DNA of 64,000 nt from Allolobophora icterica (Eukaryota > Annelida > Clitellata > Crassiclitellata > Lumbricidae), in contig OY744609.1 in assembly GCA_963556255.1 (NCBI GenBank), forward strand, positions 5,378,753-5,442,752. The letters run 5' to 3'. This document shows positions 10,372-20,800 of this stretch, piece by piece. Every line of letters begins with the position of its first letter. Position 1 is the first letter of the stretch. Both the position numbers and the translations under genes were made by a program. The notes beneath the pieces were generated by a model. That model did not search any database. It was given only the letters and a program-made list of their open reading frames with translations, and had not been told where the DNA came from.

Positions 10372-13248
10372 CTACGCGTGTACATTACAAAATTCTTTTT
10401 GCTTGGCGGTATTAGCTACGTCTTCTTGGAATGTGTCATACGTTTTAGTCCTGGCACCATTCCATTTTAATCTGTCATTTCTGTCCTCAGTCCTAATTAA
10501 TGTCTTATTGTTATGTTCCTCTTCCTTTACGCCTCTTATCTTCTGTGCACCTGCAGGTGGTATCGACCCGTGGTGTGACGCTGAGTCTGCTTTGACTCTG
10601 TCAAATGTCTTCTTCTTATTCGTGTCTGTCCCGTCTTTCCCAATTAATGGCTCTCTGTTGTGTCCCTTATATGCTACGCATCCTAACTTCTTTGCACTTG
10701 GTGGAACTAACCTATTGTCAAATGTCTTGTTCATGGCATCATTCCATTGCATCCCGTCTGTTCTGTCTGTCTTATGTAATGCCTTGTTGTCATGTCCCTT
10801 GTCTGCTACGTATCTTATCTTATCATCGTTATTTTCCACTAGCCGGACGCCACCTACCATCGGGAGATGTGTTTTTGCGTCACCCGCGTGCCATAATGGT
10901 TTACTGCTCATTGGGCCTTCGATCGACGGTGCTCTGTTAGCCTTCGCGTCTGTTTTAAAAGCCGTCTGCTCTTCACTGTTTGATTCCCTGTCGTCGCCTG
11001 TATGGAATATCACGCCTCTGTCGCCGTTAATGTCTGCGCTGATGTCTTCTTTGGTGTCTGTGTCGGACGTATGGTCGCCGCTGTCTGTAGCTGTGTCTCC
11101 GTCTTCTCGAATGTCTTCGTCGTTACTGTCATTAATTATGTCTCCGTCTCCGGTAATCTCTTCTTCCTCTTCCCCTGCTGTCTCGTCGTCGCTATCATGA
11201 TTGAATTGTACGCCTCTATCGTCATTAATGACTGAACTCTGCGCCCTTCTAGACGCCTCCGTCGGTGTAGCTGTATTAATCTGTGAGGTGTCTCTGCCTC
11301 TTGTCCATCCGTCGTCGGAAGTGGTTCTATTACTTGTCCACCCCTTCCTGTCATTAAAGTCATTAATGTCAGTAACACCTTGTCTGGTCCCGTCGTTTGA
11401 ACTCGACCGTTGGGCGATCACCATTAATTTACCCCTTCCGTCTCGTCTCTCACCCTGCGTCTCTGCCTCCCTGTCAGCCACGCGGAGTTCATTCGGTGCG
11501 TTGCCGTGGCTTGTGTCCGTTAAGGTTTCATGCTTTGAATTTGGTCGCTCACCGTCTACGGCTAACGTCTTTGGCTTTTCTCGGCGTTCGTCATGGGGTC
11601 CCTCAGGGAGTTCATTGCGTGCATTCATGGTCTGTCGCAGCGCCATCTTGTCCTTCTGTACGCTACCGTCGTAATAATAACGCTGTCTAGTGGCGATTAG
11701 TGCCTGTGGTGTTGCGTCGTTTCTGTTACGGTGGCCTATGTCTACCGGGTCTAGTAGGTCCGGGTTTTGCACGAATACGTCATGTCCCAGGATGAAGTCC
11801 ACTGCCAAATTTGGGACGACTCCAGCCAGTACCTTTACCTTTCGATTTGTCCCAAAATGCGATGACCTGACTTCAATCTCACATGTTGACAAACATTTTA
11901 CCGATCCAAAAGCACTCTGGACTGTCATGGGCCTCCCCATGACGGACGATTTATTTGGCGCCACTCGAAGACTTATAAGACAAGCCTCCGAACCAGAGTC
12001 CCTCAATCCTTGCACTGGTACCCCGTTTACAAACAGTGGCACCATGAAACGCTTTCGATACTCACTTACCTTACTCACGTTTACATCTGTTCTTACAAAG
12101 TTAACTTGCGCATGAGGTTGCCCCTGCACGTGGAATCTGTTTTGACTCCTGTTATTGAATTGTGTCCCTTGGTCTACATAATCTGATCGGGTCCCTTGTT
12201 CCGACGAATGCATTGGTCGTGCATTCGCAGAGGAGTCGTGGGGTTTAGTCCACGGCGCCTCATTTCCAAAGCTTTTGGGCCTTTGCTTTTCCCACTGCCT
12301 GTTTCTAAAGTCAACATTGTTAGACTTAAAACCATGATTATGTTTTAGTTCTCCCTGATTAAGCTTTCGACTTTCCAGAGTACACTCAAAATGAAGGTCT
12401 GCATATTCAGCTACCTCCTTAGCAGACCTCGGTTTCCTCGCTTCAACAAAGTATTTAGTGTCTGAAGGCAAACCTTCCTTCAAGCGTTCAAGCAAAACGT
12501 CATCTTTAAGAGCTTCAAAATCCTTTATGTCTTTGCATTCAAGATAGTAACTGAAAACATCATGCAGGCTATCTAACAGTTGAGCATAAGATTGTTTCCC
12601 TTTTCTATTCATAGCCTTGAACTTGTCTAGGTAAAACCTGGCATTCATTCTGCAAGCATTAAGCAGCGCTGCCTTTGTTTGTTTGTAATCAGAACAAGTT
12701 TCTACAGACAGTCTGTTAAAATGTAAGCGCATTGAGGAGTTAAGGAGAGCTGGTAGCAGCTTAGCCCATTTGCTCTCATCAATAGCGTGAAGGCAAGCCA
12801 CTTTTTCAAATGAATGAAAGTAACTAATTGCATCTTCACCTTCACACATCGTCGGAAGTTTAGAGTAAGATGAAGACAAAGGTAGATCAGTGCCAGAAGC
12901 AGAAACATTCGATTGTAATAGCCCTAACTGAGCCTTTTCACGCAGAAGTGCTATTTCCATCTGCATCTTCTCCTTCTCTGCCTGCAAGCGCTTCTCCTCT
13001 GCCTGAGACCTCTTCTCCTCCGCCAGAGTCCGCTTTTCCTCCGCCAGAGTCAGCTGGAGCTTCATCTGGGTTTCCCCGACACTCTCTTCATCCACCTCCA
13101 CTTCCTCCATCTCGTCTTCACTCTGCTCCACCTCATTCTCGCATTCTTTCAACTTCTGTATCATTGCCTTCTTATCCAGACCTTCGTAACAAATGTCTCT
13201 CTTCTCACATTCTAACTGCAAAGCCGCCTTCTTCATCTTTTCGAACAT
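10372..13248 (-). CDS. Gag-protease polyprotein of LTR retrotransposon
   Basis: An uninterrupted 958-codon frame. Residues about 8-38 resemble a SAP motif (LQLECEKRDICYEGLDKKAM). Residues 40-110 are an acidic, then Glu/Lys-rich coiled coil with AEEKR repeats. Residues about 140-290 are a helical Gag capsid-like region resembling the SCAN-related Gag of Gmr1-type Gypsy elements (YLDKFKAMNRK..LERLKEGLP..AEYADLHFE). No CCHC zinc knuckle follows. Residues about 403-493 are a retropepsin: NGVPVQGLRDSGSEAC holds the catalytic Asp (about 417), with a DFILGHDVF motif near the end. The last 430 residues are hydrophilic and Asp/Glu/Thr-rich, with about three diverged repeats near the end. Polymerase and integrase are absent. 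The plus-strand frames over this region are shadows. Confidence 0.88.
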   Translation of the reverse strand: MFEKMKKAALQLECEKRDICYEGLDKKAMIQKLKECENEVEQSEDEMEEVEVDEESVGETQMKLQLTLAEEKRTLAEEKRSQAEEKRLQAEKEKMQMEIALLREKAQLGLLQSNVSASGTDLPLSSSYSKLPTMCEGEDAISYFHSFEKVACLHAIDESKWAKLLPALLNSSMRLHFNRLSVETCSDYKQTKAALLNACRMNARFYLDKFKAMNRKGKQSYAQLLDSLHDVFSYYLECKDIKDFEALKDDVLLERLKEGLPSDTKYFVEARKPRSAKEVAEYADLHFECTLESRKLNQGELKHNHGFKSNNVDFRNRQWEKQRPKSFGNEAPWTKPHDSSANARPMHSSEQGTRSDYVDQGTQFNNRSQNRFHVQGQPHAQVNFVRTDVNVSKVSEYRKRFMVPLFVNGVPVQGLRDSGSEACLISLRVAPNKSSVMGRPMTVQSAFGSVKCLSTCEIEVRSSHFGTNRKVKVLAGVVPNLAVDFILGHDVFVQNPDLLDPVDIGHRNRNDATPQALIATRQRYYYDGSVQKDKMALRQTMNARNELPEGPHDERREKPKTLAVDGERPNSKHETLTDTSHGNAPNELRVADREAETQGERRDGRGKLMVIAQRSSSNDGTRQGVTDINDFNDRKGWTSNRTTSDDGWTRGRDTSQINTATPTEASRRAQSSVINDDRGVQFNHDSDDETAGEEEEEITGDGDIINDSNDEDIREDGDTATDSGDHTSDTDTKEDISADINGDRGVIFHTGDDRESNSEEQTAFKTDAKANRAPSIEGPMSSKPLWHAGDAKTHLPMVGGVRLVENNDDKIRYVADKGHDNKALHKTDRTDGMQWNDAMNKTFDNRLVPPSAKKLGCVAYKGHNREPLIGKDGTDTNKKKTFDRVKADSASHHGSIPPAGAQKIRGVKEEEHNNKTLIRTEDRNDRLKWNGARTKTYDTFQEDVANTAKQKEFCNVHA

Positions 13249-13956
13249 TTTGTTAATAATGCAGTTTAATTACACAAACAAAATTCACAGTAAACACTCC
13301 GAAAAGGTTTCGTAAAACACCAACTCAAATCAAATTCAGAAGCCTTTCGTAAGCATCGAATACACCAATCAATTGAAACTCAAGCTATGACAGCCTTTCA
13401 CACTTTTCATCTAAACTGTGCTTTTATTCGCACTAACAATCAATAATCGCTGTCCTTTCAACAATAAACAATTATCTCAGCTTATACACTTTATCATCTA
13501 GCGTCAGTGCAATTCATGACACTTTTTCAATGATCATAAACAGATAATTTAACAAGCTAGGTCTCGCTCACCCGATCTCGTCAGATTTTCAAGGTGTGTA
13601 GTTCCGAAGAATCCGCCGCACCGTCCACTCGAGATCTCTGCAAGGCTCCAAGTTGTCCTTCTCCAACCGTCCGTTCGTCCTCCGCGTCCTCTTGTGATCG
13701 TCCGAGTCCCTCTTCCGGTTGTTCGGATCGTCTGCTCGCTCGATCGTCAAGCTCGGCTGTTCAGCTGGCCTCGATCGTCGCTTGCTCCTCGTCTTTTGCG
13801 TCCGATCGTCCTTCTTGTTCCGCTTCTTTCTCCGATGTCGTCACCGTCCGTTGTGCTGAGTTGTCCTCCAACGTCTCCGCTTGATGCTGGTTTGAGCCGT
13901 GCAGCGTAGAAAATCTGCTCCGTCTCTCAATACAGTGTACTGAAGAATACACTGTA

Positions 13957-13976
13957 CCGAATCCCTGCTGGCACAA
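13957..13976 (-). other. Probable tRNA primer-binding site
   Basis: These 20 bases directly abut the 5' LTR. On the plus strand they read CCGAATCCCTGCTGGCACAA, which looks like a tRNA 3' end (T-loop, acceptor stem, CCA) with one change in CCA. The tRNA species cannot be named from sequence alone. Confidence 0.6.
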
Positions 13977-14674
13977 TGTACTGAAAGAAGATGTTACTTG
14001 ATCTGTCTTCAGTTATGGTGGCAGCGGTGTTACGTAATCGAGCGGCTAGGCTAGTCTTCGGGGGTCTTGTTAGCGTTCGAAGCACGTGGGTTTTTGTAAT
14101 TCACCTCGCGAAGACAGTTAGAAGACAGTACTCTTGTATGTTTTGCAATTCTTATTATACAATATTTTTACACAACGTATGTACACCTAGAACAGTTCTC
14201 ACTTCGTGTTGCATAACAGTTTCTGCGTCTGCAATTTTCCGTCACACGATTCCTCCCTCCGTGAGTTAATCGTATGTCTCACCGATTCCTCCTTCCGTGA
14301 GTGAATCGTATACGTCTCACCGATTCCTCCTCCTGTGAGTGAATCGTACGTCTGACCGATTCCTCTTCCTGTGAGTGAATGCCGTCCTCCTTTCAGTCTT
14401 CGCTCATCCTCCTTCTCCCTTTTCGCCCTGACCTGTCATTCATCCATCTCTTCCCCAATCTCGCACTCCTATCGGTCGCGCTATCATTCCTTCGCCCCTC
14501 CTTCTCCCTGCTCCCCCTCTTATGACACCCGGTCAGGCCCTAATGTCAGTCAAGTCTTATCTGATCTCGACTCTAGTGTTCTTTAGCCTACATCAAATCC
14601 TAAGCAACACATAATACTAATATATAGCGTAATCCTAAATCCCTAATATAATATCGTCCATGACTGTCACTACA
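13977..14674 (-). repeat. 5' LTR (element orientation)
   Basis: Matches 9150-9847 in full and is followed by the CAGGC target duplication. Promoter and transcription start should lie within it, reading toward lower coordinates; I could not pick out a convincing TATA box. Confidence 0.93.
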
Positions 14675-14679
14675 CAGGC

Positions 14680-15480
14680 TATTCATATAATATATTCATT
14701 ATCATATTACACAAGTCATCAATTGATAGTAACTTTGGGTGAAACCGTAGTGGAAAAAGTAATTTGGAGAAAAATCTTGACTGAAGTCCAATAAATCCGA
14801 GAAAATAGAAGTCAGGATACAATCCATCTCTAGGTTAACTTGATTCAACACAAATCACCCAAACTTCACATTTGCCACTGATCAACTTTTTCTGCACTGG
14901 CCTTTTAAAGCAAGCACTTACATGTATGTGAATGAGTAATGCATCAGCGAACATCTACCATCACACAATACTTAAAGCCAGACACTGAAGAAATATCAAG
15001 CTAATATATCATGAAGAAGATCGACACTGTACATGAAAGCTGTAGGCTTCACTACTAAACATTTTGTGCAGCAATGAGTTAATATAATAGGCTACTCGTA
15101 TATATCTCAGTGGTGCACTGCTATTTCGATGAACTTGATCGCGCTCTACTTGTTTTCCTTTCATACTAACATATTAACATATCATACCTGGATGAAACAG
15201 CTATTCAAAAAAATGAAACACCAATATCGCTTGTGATGCCAGAGACCTATACAATTGTTTCGTTTAGAATTGTTGACAACTCGAGTCATTTTAACGTTTA
15301 GAATTTTGAGCTTTTAGTCTGATGCAAAAGGAATAGACTTTTTCACGATACGAACATGAATCCAACTTGTATGTTATCTTGATTTAATTGTGTCGTGATA
15401 TACACAGTGCGCTTAGTGGATATTCAGCGCTGAGGCAGACCTATGAAGGTGGTCGAAATGTGCATTAAAATGTTTCGGAA
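14680..15480. repeat. Block-A 3' flank, duplicated at about 31430-32310
   Basis: Strongly similar to the sequence downstream of gene B, for example GGGTGAAACCGTAGTG at about 14738 and 31468. It continues the flank that was split by the LTR element. No open frame or RNA gene is apparent. Confidence 0.7.
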
Positions 15481-16831
15481 AAAACTCCCTCACTGTATAA
15501 GAGGAGGTGGAAGAAGAATAAGGAAAATAATAAGCAATAATATATTCATTTATTTAATAATAAGCTCAAATAAACAGTAGAAGAAAAGAAATCGAAGAAG
15601 GAGAAAAGAAGATATGAAAGGCGGAGTAACCTTAGCAACTCCCAAGATGCTGTCAAAGCTATCAACTGTTACCGACTTCATTTTCTTAACCGCGTCAAAT
15701 ATAAAAGGATGGCCAACCCTATTCCACGCCGCCTGATATGGCCAATGACATTGTGCTGTCTGTGCACTGCACTCATCATGGATGAGTTGGCTAAGAGCGC
15801 AAAGGAATGGGATTTAAACACTCTGCCTCAGGGTAACAGTGCAAGGTGCTATTCAATCGACAATCGCATACTTCACAAAGAAAACCTTGTAGAGAAATTC
15901 CGCTCTCCTTCCCTAACTATGCCCACATGTTCTCCTTTCTCTCTGCTCCCTATTTGGCTGCCTCCCTGTTCTAATTTTCCGTTTGAAACTGCTTATAGTA
16001 AATCCTCTGGCTCAGTTTGAACGATTACTATGTCGGCGATCATAAAAGTAAGACTCATTGTGCCATAGCATCAGACACAAATTTAAGTCAAAGCTGCCTT
16101 TACCACGAGGCCTGTACCAATGCTTTTTCTCTATAGGAAAATTCCTACTTGAGACTGAAATATGTACATATAGGTTTGTCAAGTGTGTAGCAAAGTAGCA
16201 ACCCCCAGTATCCGAACAGTCATCTTGCTTGGTATAGTGAATGTCTTTCGTGCAATGCAAAACTTTCAGAAAATGCAACATCTCCAGTGACACATACATC
16301 AATAAACCAATGATAATGATGTCAGTTTTATTGAACATTAATAATAGCAATTGCTGTAACAGTCACTCAAGGACTGTACAGTATGAGTCATTCCTTCGAG
16401 CTTGCTCGTTCAAGGCAGACAGAGTTTTCTTGACTGGCAAATTCTGCGCTAACCGTCCTCAGGTGAACTTAAGATTTGAATTTGGAGCTTTAAAAATTGG
16501 CCACCGTAGTTCATTTTAAGGGCAATATTAAACTCTAATGTAACCTATAGGCCCTACTAACTAGTGGAAAAATCTATCTTTATTTAATCTCTTGAAAGGT
16601 ATTTACATTGTTGACCCGAGAAACATGTGGTTCATGAGGTCTCTGTTGCCAGCGAAAGAATTACAATTTATTATTATTATCATTATCATTATCAAAATTA
16701 CTGCAATAATTAAAATAAAAATTATTATAATATAAATTAGGCCTTTAATTAGTATATATATATATTAATGCTGTCATTGCTAATACAACAACTACTAATA
16801 AAACTGTAATTACACTTTCCTCTACTACTCC
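15481..16831. other. No gene recognised
   Basis: AT-rich sequence with short frames only (for example 15709-16020, about 103 codons), none with a recognisable domain. ATT-rich simple sequence lies at 16660-16740 and a short TA run at 16753-16766. Confidence 0.5.
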
Positions 16832-16900
16832 TGCTCCTGCTCCTGCTGCTACTCCTGCTGCTGCTGCTACTGCTACTGCTACTACTGCTACTACTACGAT
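16832..16900. repeat. CTG/CTA trinucleotide microsatellite
   Basis: An imperfect run of CTG, CTC and CTA triplets. It makes the poly-Ser frame on the minus strand, which is not a gene. Confidence 0.85.
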
Positions 16901-17126
16901 TATCATTCTTTTTTATCATGACTGTATTAATTAAACATTTAATAATTCTCACTAAAAATATAATTATTGCTACACTAATTATTATTAGAATAACTGTTTT
17001 TGGGTTGAGGACTTTGGTTTCTACAGCAACTAACAAACAGTTCTTCATCACCCGCTTAAAGAGTTTTAGAAAGTCAAGAAACAGCGTTGTGCTTAGGCCT
17101 TATGCATTTTGGGAGTTGGACTAATT

Positions 17127-17426
17127 CAGGGGCGCCGCCAGGCTCTAAAAAATTGGACGCACACCCTCCCGTCTCCTCCCATCCACAACTGTCCCCTGTC
17201 TGCCACGATTAGTTATACACTTAAAATGGCTCAGAGTGACTCATTAAAGTACAGTACAACACGTGCATATGATTATCATATGATATTAATTACACATACT
17301 GTATGGTAAACCAAAATTACACAGTGAAATTGTCAAAAATATCGATGCGATGCCTAATCCTTGTATAGAATTGATTTGGTGGGTGGACGCACGTGCGTCC
17401 AGTGCGTCACGCTGCCGGCGCCTCTG
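17127..17426. mobile_element. hAT-type MITE (300 bases)
   Basis: Inverted ends CAGGGGCGCCGCCAG and its near-match ending CGGCGCCTCTG are flanked by a perfect 8-base duplication GACTAATT (17119-17126 and 17427-17434). There is no coding capacity. Confidence 0.9.
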
Positions 17427-17864
17427 GACTAATTCATTCTTTAATTCACTGTTTAGTTCATTCATTAATTCGTTCTTAAGTCACTCATTAATTGCTTTGT
17501 TCATCCGTTAGTTTGATGATTCATTCATATCGCGCGATAATTCGCTCATAATTATATTCTTGCATTCATACGCTCAGTTACTCGTTTACCCAAAAAATTC
17601 ACGAAGATACAAGTTGAATATAAAGTTAAACGTTGAATATAAAGTTAAACGTTGAATATAAAGTTAAATGTTTTCGAGTGAAAGCGTCAGAACCGAAAAA
17701 TCCTTACTTCCACTGCCTATAGTCGCTTATAAATGAGCAACAGAAACGGCAAAGCAGAATTTAATTAAATTTTGAAATTAGAGTGAAACAACTACTTCAA
17801 ATGTTTGTGCAAATCATTTTTATTTGCAACAGCAGCAAAGCGCACAGCTGCAAAATTCAGTTTC

Positions 17865-20800
17865 TCACTTCTTTACTCCCTGATCTACGATTCGTGGAAT
17901 CAATCTCACTTCGAATGCCGAAGGCAACACGACAAAAGACATGAACTCCTTCACACTGACCAACTCTTGACCCTCTGGTGGTCGGATATCGAAGCGCTGG
18001 ACGAGACTGGTTAGAAAGAGGAACGTCTTCTGACGACCAAGAATCTCTCCGAGACAAGAACGCTTTCCTAGATCAGACCACATTGAAAAAAAGTTGAATC
18101 AACCAAATTCTACGAACCGTTTTAATAATATTATTCCAATAATGAGATTTCATCTACAGCCATCGGTCATATCGCTGAAGGCTTGAATTTGGATTTCATT
18201 GTCAGGTGAATCTTATTATTTCATATTAGATAGCAAAAACAGTGGATCTCGTTTAACTATGAATGCTTCAGGTCAATGATTTAGAGGTGACATCGTTTCG
18301 TATCGTATCTAGTAATTTATAAGACGCCTCTCGCAGTATAAACTATTCAGAGGCGCCCTCAGTACAGCAGCCACGTGGAAACAGAAATGACTTGAGCGAG
18401 CGAGTGCATAATCCAACATAATCTAGTAGCTTCCGTAGTACCAGTATTATAATACACAAAGCATCGATAGATTTGGCTTGAAATCAGATCATTTATGAAA
18501 CGCTAATGCGTCTTAATAGTCAAGTCGAAATGCAATAGTTCAACAATAACAGAAGCCAAGATACGTTGAATCAGCAAGTTAAATCTGACGAGTTTTCGAC
18601 GCTCTTTTAAAATCACATTAAAAAATATCCGTAGAATCATACCAAGTCCAAATGGAATTACTTGTTCACTTCCAGTTATCAAATGATTTTCGTCAAGAAA
18701 TCTCTCGGGTCTGAAGTTCTCCGGATCTTTCCAGAATTTTGGGTTCATGTGAGCACTAAAGGCGTTAGCGAGGACCTAAGCAAACATGATCAAACTAATT
18801 AAACATTTATTAAACCCTTCCCTGGGGAATTTATATGCCTTAAGCCTGTTTTTGGACGTATATATACGGCTTCCCCAGGGAAGGGGTTTATTAAGGAATC
18901 AATGATCCATAAATATAGTAGCTAATTCATGATAATTCTTAAACGACCACAAATATAACTTGGTAGGGAGTCAGCTGGGACGTAAAAGGAAAATCTTGAG
19001 AAGGAATAGCTCGAATCCAAAACATTTACTCAGTTTCGTTTTAAGTGTATAAGTGCAAATGATAGCAAGCTATACGTTCCACTCAGGAATATTATAGCTA
19101 TAGGCCTACTTTGAATTATGCTTCAATGCATAAAACTCTTCCATCAATTCCCAGACACAGGCCTGTTTTGAATCAATTGATTTGAACGAATTATTATTAA
19201 ACATTGAGCATCGTGGGTGTTGGTCACCGATTCTATGAATATGATAAACCAAGGACGACAGTTTCGAACGAAAGACTGAACCACTTTGAACTTGGTGTGT
19301 CTATTCTCTAACCAGCGTAATTATAATTAAACAGATATCTTTTCGATCATTACCAGACATCCTTTGGGAATATAGCATCCATGAACCTCAGCATCTTTGA
19401 AGGTCTCGTGCGGCGCATAAAGTGGTACTAGAGTACGTCGTCTCATGACTTCAAGTATCTCAGCCTCCGTGTAGGGTAGACGTGGTTTATCATCGAGTGA
19501 GGGAAGTCTGTCCTTTGGTATCACGTCATCGATCTCCGTTTGAAAGCGAGTCTGAACCTCGGGATGGTTGGCTAATTCCACCATTGCCCACTGCAATGTT
19601 GATGATACGGTATCAGCGCTAGCAAGACACAGATCTCGAAGGATGTAAAGAAGGTGCTGGTGGTCATAATCGGGCCCTTGAATTTCTATAAATCTTCTCA
19701 CGAATGTAGACTCGCATTCAGTTGACTTGCTGCACTTGATTCCTTCCTCGAGGCAGTTCATTATATCTTTTTGACTCTGCACCAGATTGGAAATCTGCTT
19801 TCGGAAGTTGGGCAGAAACCTGAAGAACGGAGCGAAGTCCAACGCAAATCCTTTGTTTTTGTTAAAGAGGTTCAAAGCCTCAGATATTCTGTGACAGATG
19901 TCCGGCGTCAGGAATCTTTCACCGAATAGAATATTCGAAACTACGCTGAAGGTTGACACAACAGTCAACGGTTTTGGATCGAATGGGCGGCCGTTAAACT
20001 TAAGAATTTTCTCCTTCAATGATTCGACTTCGCGAAGAATTCGGGTCTCAGAAACGCTGTTGACTCCAAATCCAAACTCCTTCAGGATGGCCAGACACAA
20101 CTTGTGGTTCTTCTTGAAAGCGTCGTTGTATCTGGCGAAAATTATGCCTAGTAAAAAAATATTCATGTGAGTAAACATTGGAATCTCACCTATAAGTCGA
20201 GCAGCAGCTGTAAGAATAGTCTGGAGTTTGTGCATATTGAAGGAGGAAAGGCCAATGTGCACAGCATTGTCAAAGCTCACCCGAGTGCAACTACGAGCGT
20301 GGACCAGGGTAGTGACAGCATGAAATGAGAGAGACTTGCGAGTGAACCGGAGCTGGCGTGGAAGATAAAAGCAATATCGGGATACAATCTTAACTTGTTT
20401 TGTGAAGGAGACAATCCCCAAGTCTCGAACAGAGGAGGACAAGTGAATGACGGGAATCTAACATATAGAAATTCCAAACCAATCCTGCTGAGTTGGAGGC
20501 GACCACCGAGACAAATAAACTGAGTCTTGTCAGGGTTCAGCCGCAAGCGCTTAGAGGAAAGCCAAGTATTCAGAGCAGAGGCTGTTGCTAAGATGCGCTC
20601 GACCATTTGGACAGCAGAGGAAGCTGGACCACACAGACGGGACTGGGTGTCGTCAGAATACTGATGAGGCGAAACCCCATACTGCTGGAAAATCCCCCAA
20701 GGCCCGAAGGGTATAGGATTAAGAGCAGATAATCTAGAACAAAACCTTGCGACAGACAAGAGGAGGTAGTGACCCATGGAGTCCGATGTGTTCCAAAAAA

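Larger units (their letters stand above)
9150..14674 (-). mobile_element. Complete LTR retrotransposon, Gag-protease only
   Basis: Two LTRs of 698 bases (9150-9847 and 13977-14674) start TGTACTG and end CACTACA, and show no difference that I can see. The 5-base target duplication CAGGC lies at 9145-9149 and 14675-14679. The element reads on the minus strand, so 13977-14674 is its 5' LTR. The 4129-base interior holds a primer-binding site and one 958-codon ORF (Gag plus retropepsin). There is no reverse transcriptase, RNase H or integrase, so it must borrow these from another element. Identical LTRs and an intact ORF point to a recent insertion. Confidence 0.93.

Noticed and set aside
10403..11200. 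Plus-strand open frame of 265 codons opposite the Gag-protease ORF
   Set aside because: It is the antisense shadow of the biased C-terminal coding sequence; low-complexity Ser/Leu composition and no domain.
15709..16020. 103-codon frame in the 3' flank of gene A
   Set aside because: No domain and no counterpart in the other blocks; length is within chance for this region.
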